64,000 bases of DNA. It comes from Zanthoxylum bungeanum. Lineage: Eukaryota > Streptophyta > Magnoliopsida > Sapindales > Rutaceae. Shown in pieces: positions 12,790-26,086 of this stretch; the first letter of the stretch is position 1, and each line of letters starts with the position of its first letter. The stretch spans positions 27,776 through 91,775 of the forward strand of contig SKCR01021385.1 in NCBI GenBank assembly GCA_019454045.1, written 5' to 3'. The position numbers were made by a program, and so were the translations under genes. The notes beneath the pieces were generated by a model. It saw nothing but the letters and a program-made list of their open reading frames with translations. It was not told where the DNA came from and ran no database searches.

Positions 12790-15565
12790 TGTTAGGGTTG
12801 GTGCTCTGAGCGCCAATCCCGATCGTATTTATGTTTGATTCATGAATACAAGCAATACCTTTTTCCATAATATACTAATTTTAATGGTAGCATCTCTTGT
12901 CTGTTAAATATGTATTCGATCTAATTCTGGTTTAGTGATATGTATATATATTAGATAAAGACCCCAGGATTTACAAAGTAGTGCACAGTTACAATATAGT
13001 TTGTAATTGACATTGGGAAGTGTCACTATAAGTTGTATATCCTTAAATTAAGTTCCTGGTCAAGATTCGCTGACACGGGTCGGTTAGTAAAATCCGTTGA
13101 GACCAGTACATGTCGTATATCGGACTTGGTCCGATGGTTTATCCCATTGAACCATGAGTCTTGGGAGACTCGTATAGACGTGTAGGTGTTTATTTGATAA
13201 ACACCGAACGACTCACCGAAGATTTCCTAATAGATGGTACACCAACTTCAATAGGAATCTTCACGGGTTGAGTAGCATAATGATTCTTTGACTTGAGATA
13301 CCACTGTGGATATATGAGTTATCCTCCACACTTAGATGACAGTCACATCACCGATCTATTTAGATCAGACCTCCGCCTGTTCGTTGGGTGTGGACTCATG
13401 CTCATGATATCTTGTGTGTATCAAGATAAGATCCGTCAGTTCTGTGTACAGAGCATAGGTAGTCCAAATGTGATTAACAATCTGTTAAATTTATGGCCAT
13501 AGTATAATTCGGAAGTGAGTTCCGAATGTTATTTAGAGATTTCTAATAGATACGTCGACATGATTATTCCTATAGAGATTTGACGTTTATATCTATATCT
13601 CTGGGATAATCCGGATACCTGTGACGGAGGGATTATACATATGCAGTGACCTCGACCTGTATGATTCAGCGAGTTTATCCGTGATCGTCATAATTTACGG
13701 GTGGGTGAATTATGGACATGAAATTGGATTTCGTGACGGATATGTATGAATCTAGAGAGTCTCACTAATGAAATATACTCGTAGAGCACTAGGGCAACTG
13801 TTATGAATAATACTGATTATTTATAACTCGTTTAACGGTTAAACGAAAAATACATGCAATCGGGACCTGATCGTCATTCCTGAATTAATGTGTATTTGTA
13901 TTTAATATTTGATATTATTCAATACACATTAATTAAATATCAAATTGTGATATTTAACATATATCATTAATATATGTATTTGAGATATTTAATGTAAATA
14001 TAATACATATATTTGAGATATTTATATTTATTATTTATTAATTTAATTGTTAAATAATTAATTAATTAAAATTACAAATATCTTTGTAATGATTTATGCT
14101 TTATTAAAGTTGGAAATGGCTTGATACCATTGGCACACATTTTGATTTACTTTATTACAGTTAAAGTGTTAACTTTATTAACTAAAATGTGGACTAATGA
14201 AAATTGAACAAAAAATCAATAATTGTTATTATTTTTTTTGTCAATTTCGGCCATGAGGAAATTAATTAACAAAACTGTTTTGTTTTTCATTTTCTATCAC
14301 TTAGACAAGTTTTAACAAATATTTACAAAGAAAAGTTTAAGAGAAAGGTGAAGGAAAAATGGAAAAACTCAATCAAAGCTTGGAATTTGTAAGTTTTTCT
14401 TAACTTTCTTCAACTAAGAAATTGTTTCCATGTATCTAGGATTCAATTTGTGATGGTTAGAATTTTCTCTACTCTTTTATGTATGTAATTACATGGTTGT
14501 AAACTTGTTGGAAAGATGTTGCATGTGTGTATGAACAAAATATGCTTATTAAGCATTCTTTTGATTAATTAGTAATCATGTTGTCATTCTAGAGTTGCTT
14601 AGCCATTCATAAATGACCTAGAATTGTTCTTGAGTTGTTTCATGATGGTGAGACTTGATTGGTGTGGTATTGGATTGATTAAAGTGTTGAATTTTATCAA
14701 TTTAGTGTAAATTGCCCAATTTGAGTAATTTATGAAATTAGGGTTCTTAACCCACTCAAATTTTGGGGCTTTTCATATATATGTTATAATTTGATGTATA
14801 TTTGATGTGTGTCAAATTTTGGATTGATTGGATTTGATCTTGATGTGTTTTGAACAAATTAGGCCAAATTGTAATTAATAAAAGTTCTGGGCTGTTTTCG
14901 TAATTCTGGAAAATTACTGGGCAGTTTGCGCAAATCTGAAAAAGTTTATGGTTTTGTTGCAAAATTGTAAAAATTATTTTGGGATTGATTTTGAATCAAT
15001 TAAATATGTAATTGACATATTTAAAACTAAATGATTAAATTGCAAACTTTTGAGGTCTTATTGCAATTAATGATAAATCTGATTTTTCTGATAAAAATTC
15101 AGTTTTTTTATTTATTTATTGAGTAATTAGAATAAATTAGTTTATTTTAATTGCCAAAGAAAAATATTTATCGGAAATTATTTCGGAGTGAAAATACGCG
15201 AAAATTGTGAAAAACGGCGTTACTGGATAACGGCACCCCAAACAGCGAACTAGTCATTGTTCGGGCAGCCTACGTATTGTCCAAATATTTTAGGGGCTGA
15301 CCTGGGCAGTCCCCATGAGCATTGGTTGATTGGTTTGGTCGGAAACGCGTTTTATGTTATTTTGTGAAAAACGTTTTCGTAAAAGTTCGTTGTATTTCAA
15401 CATTATTTATATCATTATATGATATCGAATAAATATGTTCATGTGAAATATGAATGAATTATTAATATTGGATATTAAATAATTTTCGTAAGTTTAAAAA
15501 TTTTAAACTAAGATTTCACCCGAACCGCGCTCCTTCCGCTGCGCCTCCCTGTTTAGACCCCAACA
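12790..15565 (+). repeat. Large Copia LTR copy 2 (2,776 bp)
   Basis: It starts TGTTAGGGTTGGTGCTC right after the polypurine tract and ends CCCCAACA before a TGGTATCAGAGC primer site at 15570. It has no nested insertions and so serves as the reference for LTR copy 1. Near its start, GGTGCTCTGAGCGCC (12800-12814) forms an almost perfect inverted repeat. Because internal sequence follows it and no TSD does, it sits in an LTR-internal-LTR-internal arrangement. Confidence 0.9.
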
Positions 15566-15831
15566 AAAATGGTATCAGAGCGAGTCTGATCAAGGACGCC
15601 TGATATGAATAGCCCTTTAAAATTCAATTTTAGTTTAATCATTAATTTATACATGCATGTGTTTATTTAATTTGATTAAATAAAGTAAAAGCATCTTTTG
15701 TTGGAAAATCCCCGATTTAAATAAGGTTTTAAGAAAGTGACTAGTATTAGGAATACTTGTTTTTCTTTCGTCCGCCTTGTCAATACGGATGTAAATGTTT
15801 TCATGATGCTATGGCTGTAACGTGCCAAAGC
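15566..15831 (+). mobile_element. Second internal start of the large-LTR Copia, truncated
   Basis: AAAA and TGGTATCAGAGCGAG (primer site at 15570) followed by about 250 bp collinear with 8828-9093. It stops inside the first leader repeat at 15831, where unrelated sequence begins. Finding a new 5' internal region after what should be the 3' LTR implies unequal recombination between LTRs, or that copy 2 is also the 5' LTR of a second, truncated element. Confidence 0.85.
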
Positions 15832-15950
15832 AATTAATCCCAGATTAATTTTCTCTTTCATAATTAATCCCAGATTAATTCTGGACGTAATTAATCCCAG
15901 ATTAATTTTCTCTCTCATAATTAATCCCAGATTAATTTTGTTCGAGTCAA
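15832..15950. repeat. Four tandem AATTAATCCCAGATTAATT units
   Basis: AATTAATCCCAGATTAATT recurs four times at 15832, 15862, 15889 and 15919 (spacing 27-30 bp), separated by variable TTCTCTCTCAT-like linkers. Each core is itself an imperfect inverted repeat (AATTAAT/ATTAATT). The block sits exactly at the junction between the truncated Copia internal sequence and the older minus-strand LTR region. Confidence 0.8.
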
Positions 15951-16945
15951 ATGTCACCGGTGAATCTTTGAGAAGCAACCCAAAAGATCCATGGATATGT
16001 TGGCAGTAAATACGGTCATCGGACTATCCGAACACGTGCGTACCCTGTACCACGTTCTTACCGATTTACAAGACATGGTTGGCTTCTAGCAAAACACCGT
16101 GCATACCCAATTCTACAGAAATATTCAACGAGGAATATATAATCTGTATCAGGCGTAATATACAATGTATTGCGAAATACGATCCAGTATCGGATGTCAC
16201 ATGCTAGACCTAGGGCTGAAATTGTGTCTGCCCCGTACGAAGCATATATCGGATCATCAACAACTAGTCTCTATAATCAGATAAATATGACCTAGTCATA
16301 CTATCCCGATAGCTGCAACATTTAAGAGTAGTAGTTCTGTATCCTGCGTGATCATCATCTCCATATGACTGAAGTGATACTTCCATCTTGACATCACACC
16401 CAATACACTACGATTCTCAGTAAACCCTGAAGAGGCGTACACAGAACCTGTTAAAGCTCCGGACGACCAAAACCAAAGCGTACTGATTGTACCAAGTATT
16501 AGCGATGCAAGTCTCAGGTTAAGACCACATACACCTACCCTGATTTGGATTCCCATAGACACATAGTCATACTACCAATGGGACTCCGAGGGGTCTATCC
16601 AGAGCGAAGCTGTTCCCGGTCCAACGGCTAACAGAACCTCCTATCACACTTGCATAAGTATCCAATACTTAAATATATGAGAATTATGTCGTTAAGCTTC
16701 CATAACGCGCACAAGTGTAATACTAGTCTATTCCGCATTATCAATGTCCACTACGACTAGGGTTATTTAATGATCAAACCTTTCGTGGATTAATATTGTC
16801 TCATATCTTATTAATCTGGTTCTAATCATATGGACTTTTATCAATTATATATCCAAGTAATCCAATTACAAAATGATAAAAGAGCAATTTCTTTTCTCAC
16901 ATAGTTAATTTGTACAAACACCATGTCTTTTACAAATAGTGATGC
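15951..16945 (-). repeat. Older Copia LTR (left part), minus orientation
   Basis: From about 16625 to 16945 this matches positions 15-341, the LTR of the minus-strand Copia at the window start. The LTR resumes at 26065 and ends CCAACA at 26086. The left limit, somewhere in 15832-16620, is unclear because the other copy runs off the window. I see no gene in 15951-16620. The split shows that this LTR was already present when the Copia at 16946-26059 inserted. Confidence 0.75.
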
Positions 16946-18890
16946 TGTTAGGGATATGCCCTATAACCAACTTGTGGATGTGCTATATGTACATGTATTT
17001 GTATATTTTCATTAATTAATAAAACCGAAATATTTATTATACGTGTCTTACATAACTTATATGAATCATCAAACACTGTAATAAAGCCCTTGGAGTAATA
17101 AGATGATGGCTTCCACGGCTTATGAGAATCATTACTCTTAAACGTTCATAGTCATAGTTTTGTGAATAGTCTGGGCGTTCACAAAGCGGAGAGACTATCA
17201 TGATGATATGATCTGCCCTTAAGTGGGGTAGCCGATCTCATAGGCTACTAGCGGAGATCCGTCCGCTTGGTGTATCACATAGATGCATGAGTTGCTCGGG
17301 TCCATCGGACTGACAGCCGAAAGTTTTCACATGGAGTGTTTATCCCATGTGTCTGTGAGAACTTTCATATATCGATTGTGTGACTAGTCCTTATACTTTA
17401 GGTCTTTACAATCTTATGTGTGGATCAAATAACTTTGACATTCTCCTTCCCTGGTTCAAAAGATCCGGTCATAAGGGTATGATTGGGTCATTTGTTGAAA
17501 AACATGAAGTTTGTAAAGATACAACAGAGAATCGCCACTCTCTCGGATAATATTTTCTTATAAGAGTAGTATTCCAGTGCACGGGTTGATATATGTGATC
17601 AGTGCTTGAGACTGTGGCCACAGCGGAAGAATCATGTGAGATTCTTGGGTTAACACGATTCATGACACTATCAACATCATACCTTTGACTATATGGGTGG
17701 ACACTTTCCATACCCTAGGTCAAACGGTGGGGATACAGTGAGGCGAGGGACCGTATCATATGTAAATCGCATACATAATGGGTATATATATCTTTCATTC
17801 TCATTTGGGGGCCTTGGCATGTGCTAGATGTCAACCTTGGTCATTGAAATCGAATGACCATCTGATCGGATGATAATTTATGTTCGATTAAATTATCACT
17901 ATTCATTTCATGTCCAACTTGAGGGGAATCCAAAAGGTCACACACAACAAAGTCGAAATCAATGGTTAATAGTACACAGTACAAATTTAAAAGCATATAT
18001 GATTGTTGTAGGAATTGTTCATAAATAGTTCAATGTGTTTAATTATTGAAAGATCATTTATGAGGTTCCATAGTGGCTAAGGATTGGTGAATGATGATAT
18101 AGGGCTCTTTGGGAATTAGAATAAATAAATAAATAAATAAAACGTGAATAATAACGTGAATAGTAATTTTTTTTGGGTATTTGTTTTGAATTTCAATTCG
18201 GCCCAAACTCTTATTAGGGTTTTATAATCTCATTAAACCACTAAATTAAGATCCAATGGCTAAGATTAAATTAACATTTATCCCACATCGGATTCTTAAT
18301 TAATTTTGTTTTCTTTGGAGCACCTATATAAACCAAAGAATTCTTCAAAAAATTTTGCACCAAACCTTTCATATCTTGGGTTTATATAAGTGAGCAACTC
18401 TAAAGTTTAAGAGTAAGCCACTGATTTTGAGGATCCTTAAGTCTAATTGACTAGAGGAACCTCGAGTTAAAAGTTTTGAGGTATTTGCCTAGGCTAGCAC
18501 CAAGGGCAAAATACCAGTGCACTCAAGGCGTAGTCTTGCCGTTGAGTTTTGGCTTTGGTGTGTGTACCTTTGGAGGCCACACACTTGGGTGGATCTTTGG
18601 AATGTGGAAGAGCTTGCTGAGTTCGAGAAAAGCTTGTAGATTGAATGGAGGACTGGATGGGTCTTCGGTTCAAGTAAGTCTTTTTCTTTCTTTATTTAAT
18701 AAGATTTCTTATGATAGTTAGCATGTTTAGGTTTATGTTCTTTGCATGTTTTATGAGTTTTTATGCTCAGAATATATAGTAACAACCTAGGCTTGTAGAA
18801 TAATCAAAACAAATGGGTCTTGGGCAAGGGATATCGGCATCATAATTTGATTATTTAATTTTCCGATGCGCACTCGTTGCCGCTTCCCAT
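16946..18890 (+). repeat. 5' LTR of the Copia at 16946-26059
   Basis: About 1,945 bp, from TGTTAGGGATATGCC to near CGCTTCCCAT, just before TAG and TGGTATCAGCGCC. It carries a TATATAAA box at 18325-18332. It has extra sequence around 18700-18830 that the 3' LTR lacks. The exact 3' end is uncertain by a few bases because the terminal CA is not conserved. Confidence 0.9.
18325..18332 (+). promoter_or_regulatory. TATA box (TATATAAA) in Copia 5' LTR
   Basis: TATATAAA in the sequence GCACCTATATAAACC, conserved in the 3' LTR at 25615-25622. It lies in the last third of the LTR, where transcription of Copia elements normally starts. Activity is inferred from position only. Confidence 0.55.
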
Positions 18891-20269
18891 TAGTGGTATC
18901 AGCGCCGTTTTTGTTTTAATTAGTTCTCTCTCATTTGAACTCGAAATTGGGTGTGTAAACGCTCGTTGGAAAGCTAAAACACCTGAAATTAATTTTAGGC
19001 ACAAGTTTTTCATGATTTGGTTAAGATTTAAATTATGAATTGCATTTAAAATTCACGCATCTGTAAAAAAATGTGAATAGTAAATTTATTTGAAAAAATA
19101 AAATGCAATATCATAATTAAATATTAATCCAAGTTATTTAATGCCTAAAATAATTCCAACATATTAAAACTCATATGCTTGATGATTCTATGTATGATTA
19201 GAATTGGCATGATTATTTTAGGGTGCAAGCATCTAGAGACTTTCTAAGGAAATAGAGAGTGTATTGTTTATCCCTTAGCTAAGTAATTATTCGTGATGAA
19301 CTTAGAGATTTATTAACTTTAAGGCTAATAAATATAAATCACTTGTTTATAATAAAAGACATTATAAAAGATACAAGTTGGGTGGGACCATGGCGTTAAT
19401 AAAAATTTCCAAACTAAAGTTAATTTAACCAAATGTATTACTAGAATTAGATAATGATTTGGTGTTTTCCTTCACTCACTACCTTTTTATAGCCAAAAGG
19501 AAAAACTATGAAGACATCTAAATAATCATTTACTCAAAGCTTACCTTAAAGCATATTAAAGTGTTGGACTAATTTGGAGGATCTATTGTTTATTCTGTCA
19601 CCAAGGCAATAAGAGCCTAAGAGGTAATGGTATTAAGAGAGTTCGCTCCACCCTCCATCTGAGGAATTTTCAATGGAGGAATCCATTTGACAGTTATTCA
19701 CTTAAAAAATGCTAAAATCCTCAATAATAATTTAAGTCTAAAATTTGCCTCCCATTGTAAAGTATAGACCCAAAGAGCTTAAACCGTATTGGCAGGACTA
19801 GGCTTTACCAGACTGACCAATACCAATTTGTCCCTAAATTGTACTATTGACAATGGTTTGACTTTTTTGAGTCATAAGACGCATCGACCCTTAGGCGTGG
19901 TCTTATAACTTAGTGGAAAAGATTGGGTGTCCACAAGGATTAGCATAAGTTATGACATGTTTGATTGCCCAACCCAATGATCAATGAATTATGATTTATA
20001 TCATAAATTGGTTGGGAACCTACCTAATTATCATATTTTATAACGACCGGCCCTAGTCGGAGTTATGAAATGATGATAATGGGATCCTTGCCCACAAGAA
20101 ATCCATCATATTAAGGTTGATGCGATTTGCTTAAAATTTTAAAACAATTGAGTGGGAGCAACTTCATAATATTAAAAGCTCATGTTATTATGAAACATTA
20201 ATGAAAACATATTCCTAATTTTAACATTCTCTCTTAACATGTGGGTTAAAATATTTCACAAACATTCAA
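18891..20269 (+). other. Copia primer-binding site and untranslated leader
   Basis: TGGTATCAG at 18894 matches the initiator-Met tRNA primer site, but the following AGC is changed to CGCC, which weakens the match. About 1.37 kb of AT-rich, stop-filled sequence follows before the gag start. I see no gene in it. Confidence 0.7.
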
Positions 20270-21054
20270 ATGGAAAACAGATTATCACTTCGTTCCATCC
20301 TTGATGAGCATAAACTCAAAGGGGACAACTACAATGACTGGTTTAGAAACCTTAAAATTATCTTACGACAAGAAAATATTTTCTATGTTCTTGAAAGACC
20401 ATTTCCCCCTGAACCCGCAGAAGATACTGACCAAAATACATTTGATGCTTAGAAGAAACACGTCGATGATGATGAGCAAGCAGTTTGCATAATGCTTGGC
20501 TCTATGTCGGACGAACTTCAGAAAGCTCACGAAGATATGGATGCTCAAACCATCATCTTTCAATTAAAGGAGTTGTATGCAACTTCCGTTCATACCGTGA
20601 GATTCCAAGTGTCATGTGCCTTATTCCAAACAAGGTATAAGAAGGATCTGTTAGTGGACATGTGCTTAAGATGATTGGCCACATTGGAAAATTGGCCAAC
20701 CTCGGGTTCATCATGGATCATGAGATAGGTCACGATCTAATTCTTCAGTTCTTCTCCTTACCAAAAGACTTCTATAACTTTATTATGCAGTTTCATCTGT
20801 CTGATAAAGAAGCTACTTTAGCAGAATTGCACAATCTGATAAAGCAAGCAGAAGGACTTGAACCGGAGCTTAAAACCTCCTTCATGCTTACGGGTACGGA
20901 CTTGAAGCCACGAGGCCCAAAGAAAAATAAGGGCAAGGCCAAGGCTCCAGATCACCTAAAGCCCAATGGTAAGGTGGAGAAGAAAAAGGGAAATGGGAAA
21001 TGTTTCTTTTGAGGAAAGAAGAGTCATTGGAAGAAAGACTGCAGATCCTTGAAA
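20270..21054 (+). pseudogene. Copia gag, broken
   Basis: Starts MENRLSLRSILDEHKLKGDN at 20270, the usual Copia gag opening, followed by a YNDWFRNLKIIL motif. The gag core can be followed through EQAVCIMLGSMSDELQ and LPKDFYNFIMQFHL, then a lysine-rich stretch and one zinc knuckle. Damage: TAG at 20450-20452 where Trp is expected, a stop and frame change near 20674, and TGA at 21010-21012 in place of the second Cys of the knuckle (CFF-stop-GKKSHWKKDC). Gag forms the virus-like particle in intact relatives; here it cannot be made whole. Confidence 0.9.
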
Positions 21055-22669
21055 GCCAATGAAGCTAGGGAAGTCCAAGAGGCCAAGAAGCCCAATGCTC
21101 CATGTATGTTGTATATGATTGAACTATATTCTCAAAACTCTGAACCTTCTACTTGGGTACTTGACACCGGTTATGGGACTCACTTGTGTAACAATGTGCA
21201 GGGTCTGAGAAACACTAGGAGACTCCTTCATGGGGAGGTTGACTTACGCATAGGTAATGGAGCAAAACTGGATGCATTGTGCGTGGGGACTTATTCATTA
21301 GTTTTGCCGAATGGTTTAGTTTTAGACTTAGAAGATTGTGTTTATGTACTTTCTCTAGTAAAGAACATCATTTCAATTTCTTATTTATTTAATAAAGGCT
21401 TTTCATGCCTAATAAGTTGTAATGAATGTTCTATTTATTTCAATGAAATAAAATATGGATATGATATTTTGAATAATGGTATCTATGTCTTACAAAATAA
21501 CAAAGAATGTTCAACCTCTAATATATACAACGTTAACTCGAATAATCTCAATGAATCACTTATATGGCACAGTCGCTTAGGTCATATCAATGAAATAAGA
21601 TTAACTAAGCTACATAAGGATGAGTATTTCAGACCCTTCAAATATGAACCTTATGGAACTTTTGAGTCTTGTTTACTTGGTAAAATGACCAAATTACCCT
21701 TCAAAGGTAAAAGACAGCGTGCAGCGGAGACATTAGAACTCACACACTTTGATGTATGCTGACCAATGCCAGTCACCGCTAGAGGTGGATTCTCCTACTT
21801 CATTACCTTTATCGATGATCACTTGCGATATGGGTATGTGTACCTTATGCGGTACAAATCTGAAGCCTTTGAGAAATTCAAAGTCTTCAAAGCTGAAGTA
21901 GAAAACCAGTTTAATAAAAGTATTAAGTCACTAAGGTCTGACCGAGGTGGTGAATACTTAAGCGACGAATTTCAAGATTACTTGAGAGAAAATGGCATTG
22001 TTTCCCAGTGGACTCCTTCGGAAACTCACAGCATAATAGGTCTCCGAAAGGAGAAATCGGACATTATTAGATATGGTCTGATCAATGATGCCAGACACGG
22101 ATCTACCTCTTTCATTTTGGGGTCTTGCTTTAGAAACTGCAACACTACTACTAAACCAAGTTTCTTCCAAGACTGTTAGTCAAACACCATATGAGTTATG
22201 GTATGGGAAACGTCCTAGTCTAAGTTATCTAAGAGTTTGGGGATGTGACGCATATGTTAAGCTCACACAAACTAACAAATTGGATGATAGGGCAGTTAAA
22301 TGTAAGTTTGTAGGATATGCCTTGAACTCAAGAGCATACGTGTTCTACGTCCCAAATGAACAAAGAACATTTATCTCACGAAATGCTAAATTTCTAGAGA
22401 ATGAATTCCTTCTCAAGAAATATAGTGGGAGTAAACTTGACCTCGATGAGGTACGAGAAGAACAAACTAACATAGAACTAAACCCCAGGCCCCTCAAAAG
22501 GGCAGCGACGGAACAACCACAAGCTTATGAACTTAGAAGGTCAGGTAGGGAAAGACATGAGCCTGAAAGATATTGTTTCCATATTGATGAGGAACATGAT
22601 CAAGTCATTGATAATGACGATCCCACCGGTTATGACGAAGCAATGCGTGACATTGATTCAGTCATGTAG
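21049..22669 (+). pseudogene. Copia protease-integrase, broken
   Basis: The protease active site reads WVLDTGYGTHLCNN at about 21154. The pre-integrase motif IWHSRLGHINE lies near 21560. The integrase core shows FITFIDDHLRYGYVYL and SLRSDRGGEYL. Beyond SQWTPS the catalytic Glu region is scrambled by a frameshift (about 22020-22090), so the DD35E triad is lost. The frame resumes with SFWGLALETATLLLN through the C-terminal domain to 22669. A TGA at 21760-21762 separates protease and integrase. TAG at 22667-22669 stands where the family has Trp. Confidence 0.9.
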
Positions 22670-24210
22670 CTTGAGGCCATGAAATCCGAAATAGACTCTA
22701 TGTATCAGAATCAAGTCTGAGACTTGGTGGATGCACCTGAAGGGATAAAACCCATAGGCTGCAAGTGGATTTACAAGCGTAAAAATGATGCAGAATGCAA
22801 CATCCAAACCTATAAGGCTAGGTTGGTGGCGAAAGGTTATAGACAAATCCAAGGAATTGACTATGACAAAACCTTCTCGCCTGTTGCAATGATAAAGTAC
22901 ATTCGAATTTTACTGGCACTAGCTGCATACTTTGATTATGAGATTTGGCAGATGGATGTCAAAACAGCCTTCCTTAATGGGAACCTCGTAGAGGAAGTCT
23001 ATATGACACAACCTGAGGGGTTTGCATCTAAGGATGATCATAATAAAGTATGCAAGCTTAAACGATCCATTTATGGGCTCAAGCAAGCCTCCAGAAGTTG
23101 GAATATACGATTTGATGAGACAATCAAATAATATGACTTCATCAAAAATGTAGACGAGCCTTGTGTTTACATGAAAAGTAGTGGGAGTGCTGTTGTATTT
23201 CTTGTATTATATGTTGATGACATATTAATCATCTGGAATGATATTCCCATGATGCAAGCCACCAAGCAATGGTTATCTCAGAATTTCTCCATGAAAGATT
23301 TGGGAGAAGCAGCCTACATCATCGACATTAAGATCTACCGTAATAGATCTAAGAGGTTGTTACGACTTTCTCAATCTACATACATAGATAAAGTTTTGAA
23401 AAGATTCAAAATGGAAGATTCCAAAAGAGGTAATTTACCTACTTGTCATGGAATTAAATTATCTAAGGAGCAATGTCCACATACTCCTTCAGAGATAGAG
23501 AACGTATGAGTAGGATCCTTTATGCTTCAGCAATAGGATCGATCATGTACGCCATGCTATGTACAAGACCTGATGTCTCTTATGCTCTTAGCATAATGAG
23601 TAGGTATCAGACAAATCCTGGTGTGCAACACTGGGCAGCTGTCAAAACAATCCTCAAGTATCTGAGAAGAACTAAGGATGTGTTCTTGACATACATTGAT
23701 TGTTATGAGATGAAAGTCATTGGTTACTGTGATGCGAGCTTTCAGACCGATAGGGATGACAGTAGATAGCAAATAGGATATCTGTTTACTTTGAATGGCA
23801 GAGCTGTCGGTTGGAAAAGCTCAAAGCAGTCAACTACAACGGACTCCACCACTGAAGCCGAGTATATTACAGCATCTGAGGCAGCTAAAGCAGCTAAAGA
23901 AGCAGCCTGGATAAAGAAGTTCATCACGGAGCTGGAAGTGCTTCCCGTGATAAAGAATGGCGTCACGATGTACTGTAACAACACGGGTGCCATTGCTCAA
24001 TCAAAGGAACCAAGGTCCCACCAGAAATCCAAGCATGTACTCAGGCGATTTCATCTCATCAGGGAGATTGTTGAGAGAAAAGTAGTTATTATAGAGAAAA
24101 TACCCACAGAAGATAATCTTACAGATTCTCTGACTAAACGGCTGACTCAACAAAAGAATGATAGGCACACCCGAGAGTATGGTGTCCAGATTCATACTAG
24201 TTGGCTATAG
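22670..24210 (+). pseudogene. Copia reverse transcriptase and RNase H, broken
   Basis: RT motifs in order: GCKWIYKRKN (22760), KARLVAKGYRQ, DVKTAFLNGNL (22957), KLKRSIYGLKQASRSWN, and the catalytic LYVDDILII (about 23208). RNase H follows with YASAIGSIMYAML, a VIGYCDASF catalytic Asp motif, DSTTEAEYI and YCNNTGAIA, ending at 24210 just before the polypurine tract. Breaks: TGA at 22718-22720 (Trp expected), a stop at 23129-23131, a frameshift near 23500 and a stop at 23767-23769. The catalytic residues themselves are mostly kept, which suggests the loss came after insertion. Confidence 0.92.
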
Positions 24211-24211
24211 T

Positions 24212-26059
24212 GCAAGTGGGAGATTGTTAGGGATATGCCCTATACCCAACTTGTGGATGGGCCATATGTACATGTATTTGTAATATTTTCATTAATTAAT
24301 AAAATGGAAATCTTTATTATACGTGTCTTACATAACTTATATGAATCATCAAACACTGTAATAAAACCCTTGGAGTAATAAGATGATGGCTTCCACACCT
24401 TATGAGAATCATTACTCTTAAACGTTCCTAGTCATAGTTTTGTGAATAATCTGGGCGTTCACAAAGTGGAGAGACTAGCATGATGATATGATCCGCCCTT
24501 AAGTGGGGTAGCCGATCTCATAGGCTACTAGCGGAGATCCGTCCGTTTGGTGTATCACATGGATGCATGAGTTGCTCGTGTCCATCGAACTGACCGTCGA
24601 AAGTTTTCACATGGAGTGTTTATCCCATGTGTCTGTGAGAACTTTCATGTATCGATTGTATGACTAGTCCTTAGACTTGAGGTCTTTACAATCTTATGTG
24701 TGGATCAAATACTTTGACATTCTCCTTCCCCGGTTCAAAAGATCCTGTCATAAGGGTATGATTGGGTCATTTATTGAAACACATGAAGTTTGTAAAGATA
24801 CAACAGAGAATCGCCACTCTCTCGGATAATATTTTCTTATAAGAGTAGTATTCCAGTTCGTGGGTTGATATGTGTGATCAGTGCTTGAGATTGTGGCCGC
24901 ATCGGAAGAATCATGTGAGATTCTTAGGTTAACACGATTCATGACACTATCAACATCATACATTTGGCTATATGGGTGGACATTTTCCATACCATAGGTC
25001 AAACGGTGGGGATACAGTAAGACGATGGACCGTATCATATGTAAATCGCATACAGAATGGTTATATATATATATTTCCTTCTCATTTGGGGGCATTGACA
25101 TGTTGCTAGATGTCAGCCTTGGTCATTGAAATCGAACGACCATCTGATCGGAGGATAATTTATGTTCGATTAAACTATCACGATTCATTTCATGTCCAAC
25201 TTGAGGGGAACCCAAAAGGTCACACACAACAAAGTCGAAATTAATGGTTAACAGTGCACAATACAAATTTAACAAATATATGATTGCTGTAGGAATTGTT
25301 CATAAATGGTTCAATGTGTTTAATTATTGAACATATCATTTATGAGGTTCCATAGTGGCTTAGGGATTGGTGAATGATGATATGGGCACTTTGGGAATTG
25401 GAATAAATAAATAAATAAATAAATAAATAAAAACGTGAATAGAAATGTGAATAGTAAAAAAAATTTGTTATTTGTTTTGAATTCCAATTCGGCCCAAACT
25501 CTTATTAGGTTTTATAATCTCATTAAACCACTAAATTAAGATCCAATGGCTAATATTAAATTAGCATTTATCCCACATCGGATTCTTAATTAATTTTGTT
25601 GTCTTTGGAGCACATATATAAACCCAAAGAATTCTTCAAAAATTTTTGCACCAAACCTTTCATATCTTGGGTTTATATAAGTGAGCAACTCTAAAGTTTA
25701 AGAGTAAGCCACTGATTTTGAGGATCCTTAATTCTAATTGACTAGAGGAACCTCGAGTTAAAAGTTTTGAGGTATTTGCCTAGGCTAGCACCAATGGCAA
25801 AATACCCGTGCACTCAAGGCGTAGTCTTGCTGTTGAGTTTTGGCTTTGGTGTGTGCACCTTTAGAGGCCACACACTTGGGTGGATCTTTGGAACGTGGAA
25901 GAGCTTGCTGAGTTCGAGAAAAGCTTGTAGATTGAAGAGAAGACTTGAGGAGTCTTCGGTTCAAGTAAGTCTTTTTCTTTCTTTATTTTATTTAGAGAAA
26001 ATGAATCATAATTTGATTTATTTAATTTTCCGCTGCGCACTCGCGGCAGCTTCCCTACC
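24212..26059 (+). repeat. Polypurine tract and 3' LTR of the Copia at 16946-26059
   Basis: GCAAGTGGGAGAT at 24212-24224 is the plus-strand primer, followed by the LTR from TGTTAGGGATATGCCC at 24225. The LTR is about 1,835 bp and lacks about 110 bp present in the 5' copy. It contains a TATATAAA box at 25615-25622 and an AATA microsatellite at about 25402-25430. It ends at TTCCCTACC, before the GATGT TSD. Confidence 0.9.
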
Positions 26060-26086
26060 GATGTTATGGGTCATAATTGTCCAACA
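26060..26086 (-). repeat. Older Copia LTR, right end
   Basis: TSD GATGT followed by TATGGGTCATAATTGTCCAACA, which continues the split minus-strand LTR from 16945. The next bases, ATAAG, could be that LTR's own TSD, but I found no matching left copy. Confidence 0.8.

Larger units (their letters stand above)
16946..26059 (+). mobile_element. Complete but inactivated Copia element (9.1 kb)
   Basis: Both LTRs start TGTTAGGGATATGCCC. The flanks are GATGC (16941-16945) and GATGT (26060-26064), a TSD with one mismatch. The uninterrupted target is visible at 337-341. Order: 5' LTR, Met primer site, a leader of about 1.4 kb, gag, protease, integrase, reverse transcriptase, RNase H, polypurine tract, 3' LTR; this is the Copia order, with integrase before RT. 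Stops and frameshifts affect every domain. The LTRs are clearly diverged, and the 3' LTR lacks about 110 bp, so the insertion is not recent. Confidence 0.95.
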
